A stretch of DNA of 64,000 nt from Streptomyces sp. NBC_00247 (GCF_036188265.1 NZ_CP108093.1:5290001-5354000), one strand, 5' to 3'. Shown: positions 26,886 through 35,726, counted from the stretch's first letter. Numbers and translations: made by a program. Notes: generated by a model from the letters alone, not told the origin.

Positions 26886-27794
26886 TCAGCCCACCAGCCG
26901 CTTCCGCCAGTCCGGCACGGGTACGTCGATGGCCTTCGAAGGATCGCCGTCCCACTCCACGTCCAGCCCGGCCTCCCGGAGCGCCGCGGCGACCTCGTGG
27001 CCCGTCGCGGCGGTGGTTTCCTCGGAGTCGTCGAACCCGCCGTAGTACAGGGTGAGTCCGCGGCCCGACGCCGCGCTCGCGGTGGACTGGGAGGGGAAGA
27101 AGACGAACCCCCGCGCCGACTCGTCCTGCGCCCACACCTCGTCCATCCCGCAGGAACGGCAACAGGTGAAGTTCTGCCGGGCGGTCAGGCCGGCGGCCCC
27201 CAGTACGGCGAAGGCGTTCTCCAGCCGGTCGGCGTCGCTCACCCCCGTCCAGCTCTCCTGCTCCTCCACCCGCTCCAGCCAGAGCCGCTCGACGACGGCC
27301 CGTGCCTGTTCCGGGGTGACCGGTGAGACCCCGTCCCGCGTCAGGCAGTCGGCGGCCCACTCGGTCAGCGTCTCCACCGTGCCGAACCCGCCGCGCAGTT
27401 CGCTCCTGACGGCCTCCTCCAGCCGTCCCAGGACCCCGGGTTCCAGAGCCGGTACGGGCTCGGGCCCGGGCAGCCCCAGGGACTCCCAGCCCGTCCCCGC
27501 GTCCCAGCCCTCGTCCTGCCGCGCCCACCCGGCCATCACCTCGGCGACCCGCTCGGGAGTGGGGACCTCGGCGCGGTAGTGGTCGGCGGGTCCGCCCTCG
27601 CGGTACTCCAACTCGTACGGGCCGTCCCCCTCGTGCCAGACCTGCACGAACCGTCCGGGCCGGTCGGGCACCCGCTGCACCACCAGGAAGCGGTTCTTCC
27701 GCCCGCCGATCCCGAGCACCAGATCCGTCAACTCGTCGGCCGTGGGGCGCGTGTACGTCTCCGCGCCCTCGGTCTTCACCTTGATCTCCAGCAT
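26886..27794 (-). CDS. Conserved hypothetical protein (DUF6891-like)
   Basis: 302 residues from the ATG at 27794 (MLEIKVKT); an ATG 24 bases upstream is less likely. The N-terminal part is an acidic, soluble domain (EIKVKTEGAETYTRPTADEL). The C-terminal part carries a CCRSCGMDE cysteine cluster that may bind metal, followed by GFVFFPSQST and LYYGGFDD. From memory this resembles streptomycete DUF6891 proteins. It has no signal peptide or membrane span and is divergent from the 27902 gene. Function unknown. Confidence 0.65.
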   Translation of the reverse strand: MLEIKVKTEGAETYTRPTADELTDLVLGIGGRKNRFLVVQRVPDRPGRFVQVWHEGDGPYELEYREGGPADHYRAEVPTPERVAEVMAGWARQDEGWDAGTGWESLGLPGPEPVPALEPGVLGRLEEAVRSELRGGFGTVETLTEWAADCLTRDGVSPVTPEQARAVVERLWLERVEEQESWTGVSDADRLENAFAVLGAAGLTARQNFTCCRSCGMDEVWAQDESARGFVFFPSQSTASAASGRGLTLYYGGFDDSEETTAATGHEVAAALREAGLDVEWDGDPSKAIDVPVPDWRKRLVG

Positions 27795-27901
27795 GCGGTT
27801 CACCTTCCCACACACCACCGACAGCGCCTCTTCCGCGGGCCGATATCCTGCCCGGAGCGACGCGCGGACGACACCCGCGCCCGGCGAGGGGCGAGCATCC
27901 G

Positions 27902-28195
27902 GTGATCCGAGACCTGTACAACGTCCGCGTGCGGCCCGCGGAGGGCGACCCGACCCCGCTGACCGAGGACGAGGAGCGGCGCGCCCGGGTCACCCTCTTC
28001 GACGAACTCGGCACCGTCATCGCCGAACGCGGCTGGGTCCGCTTCCCCGCCCACTCCCCGGAAGAACGCCGCCGCCTCGTCGACGTCGCGCACCGGCTCG
28101 GCGCGTACTGGGGCCGGCCGGTCCACGTCGAGGCCGAGGACAGCTGCGCCCTGAGGCTCCACCTGGACGGGTACGGCACGCTGCCGTCCGCGTGA
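27902..28195 (+). CDS. Small conserved hypothetical protein
   Basis: 97 residues from a GTG start. The sequence is soluble and charged (LTEDEERRARVTLFDELG, RLGAYWGRPVHVEAEDSC) with no membrane span or known motif. The coding bias is typical of the neighbourhood and it ends just before a strong bidirectional terminator. No function is proposed. Confidence 0.6.
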   Translation: MIRDLYNVRVRPAEGDPTPLTEDEERRARVTLFDELGTVIAERGWVRFPAHSPEERRRLVDVAHRLGAYWGRPVHVEAEDSCALRLHLDGYGTLPSA

Positions 28196-28206
28196 GGGGT
28201 CCCCGT

Positions 28207-28260
28207 CCGTACGACGAGAGGCGCCCGCCGGAAGTCCGGCGGGCGCCTCTCGTCGTACGG
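28207..28260. terminator. 25-bp perfect hairpin, bidirectional terminator
   Basis: Arms 28207-28231 and 28236-28260 are perfectly complementary over 25 bp with an AAGT loop. It lies between the convergent 27902 gene and glnII. This is the longest perfect stem noted in the window. Confidence 0.9.
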
Positions 28261-28277
28261 GGAGGTGCGGGGGAGGA

Positions 28278-29306
28278 TCAGCCCTGGTCGGCCTTCTCCA
28301 GTGCGGTGCAGCAGGTGTCGACGATCAGCCGCGTGACGACGTAGGGGTCGACGTTGGCGTTCGGGCGACGGTCCTCGATGTAGCCCTTCCGGTCCTGCTC
28401 GACCTGCCACGGGATGCGGACCGAGGCGCCGCGGTCGGAGACGCCGTAGCTGTACTCGTTCCACGGGGCGGTCTCGTGCAGACCGGTCAGACGCTCGTCG
28501 ATGCCGGCGCCGTAGTTCTTGACGTGGTCGAGCGGCTTCGAGCCCTCGCCCAGCGACTCGCACGCGGTGATGATCGGGTCGTAGCCCTCACGCATCGACT
28601 TGGTGGAGAAGTTGGTGTGCGCGCCGGCGCCGTTCCAGTCGCCCTTGACCGGCTTCGGGTCGAGGGTGGCGGAGACGTTGAAGTCCTCGGCGGTGCGGTA
28701 GAGCAGCCAGCGGGCGATCCACAGCTGGTCGGAGACCTCCAGCGGGGACAGCGGGCCGACCTGGAACTCCCACTGGCCGGGCATGACCTCGGCGTTGATG
28801 CCGGAGATGCCGAGACCGGCCTTGAGGCAGTTGTCGAGGTGCTTCTCGACGATGTCGCGGCCGAAGATCTCGTCGGAGCCGACACCGCAGTAGTAGCCGC
28901 CCTGCGCGGCCGGGAAGCCGCCCTCGGGGAAGCCGAGCGGACGGTGGCCCGAGAAGAAGGTGTACTCCTGCTCGATGCCGAAGATCGGCTCCTGCGAGGC
29001 GAAGCGCTCGGCCACCGGACGCAGCGCGGCACGGGTGTTGGTCGGGTGCGGCGTCATGTCGATGTTGAAGACCTCGCACAGGACGAGAACGTCGTCGCCG
29101 CCGCGGATCGGGTCCGGGCAGGTGAAGACGGGCTTCAGGACCCGGTCGGAGGCGTGGCCCTCGGCCTGGTTGGTGCTCGAACCGTCGAAGCCCCAGATGG
29201 GCAGCTCCGCACCGTCGGCCAGGATGCGCGTCTTCGAACGCAGCTTGGCGGTCGGCTCGGTGCCGTCTATCCAGATGTACTCAGCCTTGAACGTCACGGA
29301 AGCCAT
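28278..29306 (-). CDS. glnII: Glutamine synthetase, type II (eukaryotic-like)
   Basis: 342 residues, the short GSII length. Characteristic motifs are IWGFDGSSTNQAEGHASD, EQEYTFF, GINAEVMPGQWEFQVGP and GAGAHTNFST. It joins ammonia to glutamate using ATP; unlike GSI it is not adenylylated by GlnE. Streptomycetes carry it beside glnA, which is at 40775-42184 here. The upstream region contains spaced elements similar to a GlnR site. A strong hairpin follows the stop. Confidence 0.95.
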   Translation of the reverse strand: MASVTFKAEYIWIDGTEPTAKLRSKTRILADGAELPIWGFDGSSTNQAEGHASDRVLKPVFTCPDPIRGGDDVLVLCEVFNIDMTPHPTNTRAALRPVAERFASQEPIFGIEQEYTFFSGHRPLGFPEGGFPAAQGGYYCGVGSDEIFGRDIVEKHLDNCLKAGLGISGINAEVMPGQWEFQVGPLSPLEVSDQLWIARWLLYRTAEDFNVSATLDPKPVKGDWNGAGAHTNFSTKSMREGYDPIITACESLGEGSKPLDHVKNYGAGIDERLTGLHETAPWNEYSYGVSDRGASVRIPWQVEQDRKGYIEDRRPNANVDPYVVTRLIVDTCCTALEKADQG

Positions 29307-29375
29307 CCTTTGCGGTGCTGCGAGGTCTATGCGCAGCAGCTTCGCAAGGCGCGATTTCCCGTCCGTTGCCCGAAT

Positions 29376-29413
29376 GTGAACCCCGTGTTACCGACGTTTT
29401 CCGCGGGTGAAAC
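29376..29413. promoter_or_regulatory. Candidate GlnR-binding region upstream of glnII
   Basis: Four 5-mers each separated by 6 bases, GTGAA-n6-GTTAC-n6-TTTCC-n6-GAAAC. The 5+6 phasing matches GlnR sites, but only some units match gTnAc/GaAAc. It lies 70-107 bp upstream of the start. Confidence 0.5.
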
Positions 29414-29576
29414 ACGTCACACCCGTGGAACACCCCCGCCGCCCGCGCCCCCGGCCGTACGGGAACGAGCCGACGGCGGAGCCCCGTACTCCGCCGCCCG
29501 CACGGCCCGGCGGCGCCGTCGTATACGGGGACGCGCCGCCCGGGACACGCGGGACCCGGCCCGCACACTGGTACGC

Positions 29577-30512
29577 ATGACGACTACCGCGACCCCCCTG
29601 CGCATCGGACTGCTCGGCACCGGACCGTGGGCCCGCAGGACCCACGCCCCCGCCCTCGCCGCCCACCCCGGAGCCGAGTTGAGCGGGGTGTGGGGCCGCC
29701 GCCACGAAGCGGCGACCGCCCTGGCCGACGCGCACGGAGTCCGGGCCTTCGCCGGCGAGGACGGCCTGGACGCGCTGCTCGCCGCCAGCGACGCCGTCGC
29801 CGTCGCGCTGCCCCCGGACGTACAGGCCCCGATCGCCGCCCGGGCGGCCGCCGCCGGCTGCCACCTCCTGCTGGACAAGCCGGTCGCCACCACGGCGGCC
29901 GGCGCCCACGAGGTCGCCGAGGCAGCCGCCCGGTCCGGTGTCGCCTCCGTCGTCTTCTGCACCCTGCGCTTCGCCCCCGAGACCGCCGCCTGGATCACCG
30001 AACAGGCAGCGCTGGACGGCTGGTTCACCGCACGCGGCCAGTGGCTCGGCGCACTCTGGGCGCCCGGCTCCACCAGCGAGTACGCCGCCTCCCCGTGGCG
30101 CCGCGACAAGGGCGGCCTCTGGGACGTCGGCCCGCACGTCCTCTCGGTACTCCTCCCCGTCCTCGGCGACGTGACGGAACTGACAGCCGTCCGGGGCCCG
30201 TCCGACACCGTGCACCTGGTCCTCCGCCACGCCTGCGGAGCCTCCAGCACGGCGACCCTCGGCCTGGGCGCCCCGCTCGGGGCCGTCGGCACCGACATCG
30301 AACTGCGCGGCGAGCACGGCGTCGCGAACCTGCCCCGCTGGGGCGGCGCCCTGGACGCCTTCACCGGAGCGGTCGACGCGCTGGCCGAAGCCGTACGCAC
30401 CGGGGAGCCGCACCCCTGCGACGTGCGTTTCGGGGCGCGCCTGACCGAACTGCTCGCGGAGGCCGAAGCGCAGCTCGGTCCGGCCGGCCCGGCGGTGCCC
30501 GCCGGATCGTGA
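29577..30512 (+). CDS. Gfo/Idh/MocA-family NAD(P)-dependent oxidoreductase
   Basis: 311 residues. The Rossmann motif GLLGTGPWARRTHAPAL lies at the N-terminus, then VAVALPPDVQAPIA and the conserved LLDKPVATT containing the Glu/Asp-Lys-Pro motif (DKP here instead of the common EKP). The C-terminal domain includes GGLWDVGPHVLSVL. Such enzymes oxidise or reduce sugars and related polyols. It stands alone, divergent from glnII, and the substrate cannot be inferred. Confidence 0.85.
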   Translation: MTTTATPLRIGLLGTGPWARRTHAPALAAHPGAELSGVWGRRHEAATALADAHGVRAFAGEDGLDALLAASDAVAVALPPDVQAPIAARAAAAGCHLLLDKPVATTAAGAHEVAEAAARSGVASVVFCTLRFAPETAAWITEQAALDGWFTARGQWLGALWAPGSTSEYAASPWRRDKGGLWDVGPHVLSVLLPVLGDVTELTAVRGPSDTVHLVLRHACGASSTATLGLGAPLGAVGTDIELRGEHGVANLPRWGGALDAFTGAVDALAEAVRTGEPHPCDVRFGARLTELLAEAEAQLGPAGPAVPAGS

Positions 30513-30649
30513 CCGGCGTACGGCGTACGGCGCCGCGTACCTGTCCCCGGGCGTACAACCGTCCGGGGCCCGGACGTGTCTCTCAGGCATCAACCGGGTG
30601 TGTACGGGCCGCGAGGGACGCGCCCCGGGCGCATCCCTTCGGAGGGACG

Positions 30650-31990
30650 ATGGGTTCCGTGGGCAGGACGCGAGCATGGGGGCTGATCGCCGCACTGGCG
30701 GCGGTGGCCTGGATGTCGGCGGGGCCGGCCGCCGCGGACGGGGGAAGCGGCGGGCCGGCCGCGTCGGCTGCCCAGGCGGCGGGCACCTCGCTGCTGCGGT
30801 TCGCCAAGCCCTCGCCCGTCACCGGGGTGAAGCCGGGGGACACCGTGCCGCTGGAGATCGTGGTGAAGAACGCCGGCGACGGGCCGGCCGAACGGGTGAC
30901 GCTCTACATCGGCGGATCGACCGGCACCGCGTTCGCGGAGAAGTACTCCAACTGCGTGCAGGAAGAGATCCCCGCGCAGGACGAGGGCCCCGCGCAGGTG
31001 CAGGCGACCTGCGACATCGAACAGGTCCTGGAACCGGGAGTCGTCTACGCCCCCGAAGAGCCGGTCGCCCTGACCCTGCGGCCGCGCGCTCTGTACGACT
31101 GGTACACACTGGTCGTCCAGGCCGACTCGCCGGTGTTCCACACCGGTTCGCGCGACGGCGTCGGCAAGGAGCTGCGGTTCGTCGCACAGGAGACCCCGCC
31201 CGCCGGGGCCGAGTACCTCGACGCGCTCCCCTTCACCCACATCACGGCCGAGAGCAGTGCCGACTTCTCCCTCACCGGGGCCGAGGCCACGGGCGAGAAG
31301 GGCGACACCGTCAAGGCGGCGGTGACCTTCGCCAACAACGGCCCGGCCTGGGTCGACAACGACACGGAAACGCCCATCGGTGTCTTCGACGTCGGCGTGC
31401 CGCCCGGGACCACGGTCACCCGCGCACCCGAGTTCTGCTCCCCGGTCGGCCCGGACGGGAAGGAGGCCCCGGCGGCCGGAGCCACGACGTACAGGTGCAG
31501 CACGGTGAACGCCTACGTCGAGGAGAACACCACGCTGCCGCTGGAGTTCACGCTGCGCATCGACAAGGTCGTCCCGGACGCCACGGGTGAGGTCGCCTTC
31601 GTGCCGGGCGAGAACCGGTCGGGCACCCTGCCGTTCGACCACGAGCCGGGCAACAACACCGCGAAGATCGTGGTCAACCCGTCCGAGGACGGGGCCACCG
31701 ACGGCGGCACGGGCAGCACCGGCAGCACCGGGTCCACGACGGCGGGCGGAGCCACCACCGGCACCACGGCCGGGACCACTGCCGGCGGTGGTGCCGGCGG
31801 TTCCACGTCCGGTGGCGGCACGGCCCCCGAACTCGCGGCGACCGGCGGGGCCGGCCCCGGCTACCTCGGTGCCGCCGCCGGCCTGACGGCGATCGGCGGC
31901 CTCGCGCTCGCGCTGGCGCACGGGCCCTGGCGGCCCCGCCGCCGGAGGCTCGCGGTCCCGAGCGGTCCGGGCGGCCGGGCAGCGCGCTGA
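30650..31990 (+). CDS. Secreted, sortase-anchored (LAxTG) surface protein with CARDB-like repeats
   Basis: 446 residues with GGAGGG upstream of the ATG. A signal peptide ends near AGPAAA. The body carries two beta-rich domains (VPLEIVVKNAGDGPAERVTLY; VKAAVTFANNGPAWVDN). A Thr/Gly/Ser-rich wall-spanning stretch precedes ELAATGG, an LAxTG class E sortase signal, then a hydrophobic span and a basic tail (RPRRRRLAV). It should be displayed on the cell wall. The sortase is not in this window. Function beyond surface display unknown. Confidence 0.8.
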   Translation: MGSVGRTRAWGLIAALAAVAWMSAGPAAADGGSGGPAASAAQAAGTSLLRFAKPSPVTGVKPGDTVPLEIVVKNAGDGPAERVTLYIGGSTGTAFAEKYSNCVQEEIPAQDEGPAQVQATCDIEQVLEPGVVYAPEEPVALTLRPRALYDWYTLVVQADSPVFHTGSRDGVGKELRFVAQETPPAGAEYLDALPFTHITAESSADFSLTGAEATGEKGDTVKAAVTFANNGPAWVDNDTETPIGVFDVGVPPGTTVTRAPEFCSPVGPDGKEAPAAGATTYRCSTVNAYVEENTTLPLEFTLRIDKVVPDATGEVAFVPGENRSGTLPFDHEPGNNTAKIVVNPSEDGATDGGTGSTGSTGSTTAGGATTGTTAGTTAGGGAGGSTSGGGTAPELAATGGAGPGYLGAAAGLTAIGGLALALAHGPWRPRRRRLAVPSGPGGRAAR

Positions 31991-32035
31991 CGGGGCGGAG
32001 TACCGCCCGGGTGGGGGCTGGGGCGCCGCGGAACT

Positions 32036-32398
32036 TCAGCGGCGCCCCAGCGCGTCCCGTACCGCGTCCTCCGTGCGCGCCACCACGGCGGTACCGTCCT
32101 CGGCGGTGATGATCGGCCGCTGGATCAGCGCCGGTTCGGCACAGAGCGCCGCGATCCAGCGGTCGCGCTCCGCCGCCTCCCGGGGCCACGAACCGATCCC
32201 CAGCTCCTTCGCGACGGCCTCCCCGGTCCGGGTGATGTCCCACGGCTCCAGCCCGAGCCGGTCCAGCACCGCCCGGATCTCGTCCGGTGACGGCACGTCC
32301 TCCAGATACCTGCGCACGGTGTAGGACGCCCCCTGGGCGTCCAGCAGCGAGACGGCGCTCCGGCACTTCGAGCACTGCGGATTGATCCAGATCTCCAT
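32036..32398 (-). CDS. ArsC/Spx-family thioredoxin-fold protein
   Basis: 120 residues starting MEIWINPQCSKCRS, with Cys9 and Cys12 in a CxxC at the position of the catalytic cysteine of glutaredoxin-dependent arsenate reductases. The fold motif LIQRPIITAEDG (the Arg-Pro loop) is present. No other arsenic gene is nearby, so the physiological role may be general redox rather than arsenate reduction. Confidence 0.8.
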   Translation of the reverse strand: MEIWINPQCSKCRSAVSLLDAQGASYTVRRYLEDVPSPDEIRAVLDRLGLEPWDITRTGEAVAKELGIGSWPREAAERDRWIAALCAEPALIQRPIITAEDGTAVVARTEDAVRDALGRR

Positions 32399-32529
32399 CG
32401 GGCGAGGATACGTCCGAGGAGGGGGCGACGGACGGCCGAAATCCCCTCTGGCCAGGGGCGATTGTCAGTGTGAGGCGGTAAAATGAAAGCAGTTCGTGAG
32501 GGTTCCACCACCGCGCCAGGAGGTTGCCG

Positions 32530-32841
32530 ATGGCCGTCGCCGCAGTCACGACCAAGCCGCTCGACCCGACGCTCCACGCCCCGTTCCCACCGATGCAGCC
32601 GTTCGCCGCGCCCCACCCCAAGAAGAGGCTCCCGGCGGGCCGCCCCCGTGAGTGGTACGTCGCCCACAACCGCCGGCTGAAGGCCATGCGCCTGACGATC
32701 GCCCTGCTCGACTCCGGCGTCTACCAGCCCTCCAGCGCCAGCAACCGCCGCATACGCCGCGCCGCCGAGCGCCTCGGCATGCACCGGCCCTCCGACCTCA
32801 CCTGCCGCATGGTCCGCACGCTGATCCGCTACGGCCGCTGA
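32530..32841 (+). CDS. Small basic hypothetical protein
   Basis: 103 residues. AGGAGG at 32518-32523 lies 6 bases before the ATG, a strong ribosome-binding site. The protein is Pro-rich at the start and Arg-rich afterwards (SNRRIRRAAERLGMHRPSDL), without membrane spans. The basic C-terminus could contact nucleic acid, but there is no recognised domain. Confidence 0.65.
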   Translation: MAVAAVTTKPLDPTLHAPFPPMQPFAAPHPKKRLPAGRPREWYVAHNRRLKAMRLTIALLDSGVYQPSSASNRRIRRAAERLGMHRPSDLTCRMVRTLIRYGR

Positions 32842-32965
32842 GCCGTCCCTTCGGTTCGTCCCGCAGGCTCCGACACCGCACCACACCCCGCGCCCCCGGT
32901 CCTCCGGGGGCGCGGTCCGTTCAGCCGCAACCCGTTCAGCCGCAACCCGTTCTCGTGCGGCCCGT

Positions 32966-33745
32966 TCAGCGCAGCCCGTTCCGCCGGGCCTCGCGGACGG
33001 CGGCGTCGGCTCCGCCGGCGAAGGGGTCGCCGTGGCCGGGCAGCAGGAGGACCGGGGGCAGGCCTTCCAGGCGGTCGAGCGAGGCCCGTGCGGCCTCGCC
33101 GTCATGGGTGAAGCCCCGGCAGACCAGGGTGGGACCGGTGTGCCCGGTCATCCCGTCGTGGGTGACCAGCGCGTCGCCCGTGAAGAGCAGGCCCCGGTCG
33201 GCGAACAGGAAGCCGGTGGTGCCGGCGGTGTGGCCGGGGAGGGCAATGGCCCGCGGCCCGCCGGGAACCCCGCAGAGGTGCTGGTCGTCGTCGAAGGTCC
33301 GGGGGTCCGGCACCGGTGGAGCGGTGAACGCCCCCTGCCGGGCCAGGTGCAGCGGGGTACCCATCGCCGAGGGCCTGCGCAGCAGGTAGGGCAGCAGGGA
33401 GCGCTCCGGCTTGGACAGGCGCATCGCGCTGCGTGGACCTCGCGCGAGGATCGGCGCGTCCTCCCGGTGGACCCAGATCCGTGCGCCGGCCTCCCGGAGC
33501 GGGGCAGCCAGGCCGGTGTGGTCGGGGTGGGCATGGGTCAGCAGCACGGCGTGTACGTCGCCGAGTGCGAGACCGATCGCCGCGAGGCACCTCCGCAACC
33601 GGGCGAGATGGCCGGGAAGTCCGGCATCCACCAGCACCGGCCCGTCGGGGTGTTCGACCAGATAGAAGTTGACCACCTCGTCGCCCAGGCGGTGCACGCC
33701 GGGAGCGACCTCGTGGCAGGAGGTGACGGGGGAGTGGCGGACCAT
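32966..33745 (-). CDS. Metallo-beta-lactamase-fold hydrolase
   Basis: 259 residues preceded by GGAGG. The metal motif THAHPDHTG supplies His71, His73, Asp75 and His76, and later ligands appear in ALPGHTAGTTG, FTGDALV and LPGHGDP. It is divergent from a TetR gene across an 81-bp spacer containing a likely operator, so it is probably the target of that regulator. The family includes glyoxalase-II-like and lactonase enzymes; the substrate is not identifiable. Confidence 0.85.
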   Translation of the reverse strand: MVRHSPVTSCHEVAPGVHRLGDEVVNFYLVEHPDGPVLVDAGLPGHLARLRRCLAAIGLALGDVHAVLLTHAHPDHTGLAAPLREAGARIWVHREDAPILARGPRSAMRLSKPERSLLPYLLRRPSAMGTPLHLARQGAFTAPPVPDPRTFDDDQHLCGVPGGPRAIALPGHTAGTTGFLFADRGLLFTGDALVTHDGMTGHTGPTLVCRGFTHDGEAARASLDRLEGLPPVLLLPGHGDPFAGGADAAVREARRNGLR

Positions 33746-33780
33746 GGGTTCCTCCGGACGCGAGCGGAACGGTATCCAAA

Positions 33781-33809
33781 CATTCGTTACAGTTGACCGT
33801 AACGGAATG
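33781..33809. promoter_or_regulatory. Inverted-repeat operator between MBL hydrolase and TetR genes
   Basis: CATTCGTTAC (33781-33790) and GTAACGGAATG (33799-33809) form an inverted repeat with one extra base and an 8-base spacer. A TTGACC sits inside it. This is a likely autoregulatory TetR site controlling both divergent genes. Confidence 0.65.
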
Positions 33810-33826
33810 ATGAAAGGAATGCGCCC

Positions 33827-34462
33827 GTGCCACCCACCCGCAGGCCGTACGACTCCGGCGCCCGCCGGGCCGCCGCACTGCGCAACCGCGCCGCGGTCCT
33901 GACCGCATGCCGCGACCTGCTGCTGCGCGACGGCTACCGGGCCACCACGATCCGGGCGGTGGCCCAGGGCGCCGGGGTGTCCCCCGAGACCGTCTACAAG
34001 ACGTTCGGCGGCAAGCCCGGTCTGCTCAAGGCCCTGTGGGACAGCACCCTCGCGGGGGACGACGAACCCGTGAGCATGGCCGAGCGCCCCGCGCTGCGGG
34101 GGGTCTGGAACACCCGGGACCCGCACACCAAACTGCGCCTGTACGCCGCCTTCGTACGAGGCGTCCACGAACGGACCGCCCCCCTGTCGGCGCTGCTCGC
34201 CCAAGCGGGCCCGGAAGCCGGGCAGATCCTCGCCACCGGCGAGGCCGAACGGCTGACCGGGATCACCGCCTTCCTCGCCCACCTCGCCGACCAGGGGGTC
34301 CTCGGTCCCGGCGCGGAGCCCCGGCGGACGGCCGACGCCTGCTGGGCCCTGACCGGGCCCCACCTGTTCACCCAACTCACCGCGGGCCGGGGATGGAGCG
34401 CGGACGACTACCAGGACTGGCTGGCAGGCATCCTCGCCGCCACGCTCCTGCGTCCCTCGTGA
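33827..34462 (+). CDS. TetR-family transcriptional regulator
   Basis: 211 residues from the GTG at 33827, with AAAGGA 8 bases upstream. The helix-turn-helix is in the first 60 residues (TIRAVAQGAGVSPETVYKTF). The C-terminal domain is of the usual TetR type. It is divergent from the metallo-hydrolase gene with a shared inverted repeat, which suggests local regulation. Confidence 0.87.
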   Translation: MPPTRRPYDSGARRAAALRNRAAVLTACRDLLLRDGYRATTIRAVAQGAGVSPETVYKTFGGKPGLLKALWDSTLAGDDEPVSMAERPALRGVWNTRDPHTKLRLYAAFVRGVHERTAPLSALLAQAGPEAGQILATGEAERLTGITAFLAHLADQGVLGPGAEPRRTADACWALTGPHLFTQLTAGRGWSADDYQDWLAGILAATLLRPS

Positions 34463-34504
34463 GGCCCGAACCCACCTGTCGGGGACGGGTGGCAGACTTC
34501 CGCC

Positions 34505-35320
34505 ATGCCCTCCGCCGTCTCTTTCGCCGATCTCACCTTCGCCCGCTGGTGCACCCTCGACAGGGCCACCGCGCGCAGTCACGCCGAGCAGGCCGCCCAC
34601 CAGGTGGGCGGCACCCTCGCCGAGTGGGAGAGCGATCCGGCGCGGGGCCGGGTCCCGCACCGCGCGGTGATCGAACGGGACGGGCACGGGTTCGCCCTGA
34701 TACCCGGCGGCGAGGTGCGCGTCGGATTCGACCTGGCCGCGTGGACCCCTACCGCCGAACAGCTCCGCTCCTACCGTGAGGAGAGCGTCGCGGGCGGCTT
34801 CGGCTTCGACGCCGACCTCTTCGTCCACCTCGCCGGCGTCCTGACGCCCCGCCGCACGGTCACCCTTCCCACCGTCCTCATGGCGGTGGAGGCCGAGGCG
34901 CTCTCCGAAGTACCGGCCGAGGCCGCCGCCGTGCTCGCGGCCCGCGGCCTGCGTCCGCCCACCCCCGACGAGTGGGAGCACGCCTGCGGCGCCGGCGCCG
35001 AGACCCTGTTCCGCTGGGGCGACACGTACCCGGCCGACAGTTCCCCGTACGGGGAGGGGCCCGGCCCGCACCACCTGCCCAACGCCTTCGGCCTGCGCTT
35101 CGGGTACAGCGTGTACGAGGCGGAGGTGACCAGCGACCCCGGGCACGTCCACGGCGGCGACGGCGGCGAGGCCGCCTGCGGCGGCTACGGCACCTTCCTC
35201 ACCTGGCTGCCCATGGCAACCGCCAACCACAACCCCGGACTTGCCGCATTCCTGCGGGAACCCGACGGCGAGGACCAGTACGAGGACTTCTTCGTCCGGC
35301 CGGTCGTCGAGCTCCGCTGA
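34505..35320 (+). CDS. Hypothetical protein with formylglycine-generating-enzyme-like segment
   Basis: 271 residues. The C-terminal half contains RPPTPDEWEHACGAGAETLFRWGDTYP, split here as RPPTPDEWEHACGAG and LFRWGDTYP, which resembles the SUMF1/FGE-sulfatase fold (TEAEWEYAARGG...WGD). The N-terminal half (ADLTFARWCTLDRATARSHA) is not recognised. It has no signal peptide. A similar single-domain arrangement occurs in streptomycete hypotheticals; catalytic cysteines of true FGEs are not evident. It is followed by a 17-bp hairpin. Confidence 0.65.
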   Translation: MPSAVSFADLTFARWCTLDRATARSHAEQAAHQVGGTLAEWESDPARGRVPHRAVIERDGHGFALIPGGEVRVGFDLAAWTPTAEQLRSYREESVAGGFGFDADLFVHLAGVLTPRRTVTLPTVLMAVEAEALSEVPAEAAAVLAARGLRPPTPDEWEHACGAGAETLFRWGDTYPADSSPYGEGPGPHHLPNAFGLRFGYSVYEAEVTSDPGHVHGGDGGEAACGGYGTFLTWLPMATANHNPGLAAFLREPDGEDQYEDFFVRPVVELR

Positions 35321-35358
35321 CCGGCCGGCAGCTCCCCTTCCGGCGGGAGCGGACATGC

Positions 35359-35404
35359 GACAGGCCGTCGACCGCGCCTGGAAGGCAGCGGTCGACGGCC
35401 TGTC
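35359..35404. terminator. Strong hairpin; probable ancestral glnA/34505-gene bidirectional terminator
   Basis: A 17-bp perfect stem, 35359-35375 and 35388-35404, with a 12-nt loop. It lies 40 bp after the 34505 gene and 39 bp before the duplicated glnA 3' end. Without the island it would lie immediately downstream of glnA. Confidence 0.8.
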
Positions 35405-35442
35405 CGTCCCGGGGGACGATGCCGCGGCCGGGCGCGGCGGTC

Positions 35443-35470
35443 CGGCCTAGAGGTCGAAGTGCAGCTCGAA
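35443..35470. repeat. attL-like direct repeat: second copy of the glnA 3' end
   Basis: 28 bp identical to 40771-40798 except at one position (G35461 versus A40789). On the minus strand it encodes FELHFDL-stop, against FELYFDL-stop in glnA. Short flanking-gene duplications of this type mark the ends of integrated elements. Confidence 0.75.
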
Positions 35471-35510
35471 GGAGGCCCTGACCTGCGGTGATTAGCCGTC
35501 GCGCCGCTGG

Positions 35511-35532
35511 GCCCGGTGCACATTGGGTGCAC
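35511..35532. repeat. Inner end repeat, left
   Basis: A tandem GGTGCACATT/GGGTGCACAT motif, about 45 bp inside the left direct repeat. A related copy (GGTGCGCATTCGGTGCACA) lies at 40652-40670 near the right end in the same orientation. Confidence 0.55.
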
Positions 35533-35726
35533 ATCATGTGGGGTTTAGCGCCCAGAGCGGGACAGGCGCCGGGTGAGGCCGGCAATGACGGTGGTAGCCA
35601 GGAGCCAACCGGCTATCGCACTTGCCCAGGCGACCCACGCAGTGTTGCCGGAGGGGGTGAATGCCTTCTCCTGGCCGAGGTCCAGGATGGGCAGGATGGG
35701 CCTTGACCCCGAATCCTGAACACGGG

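Noticed and set aside
35443..35470. A gene fragment or alternative C-terminus of a second glutamine synthetase
   Set aside because: Only eight codons are present with no upstream coding similarity; it is better explained as an integration repeat.
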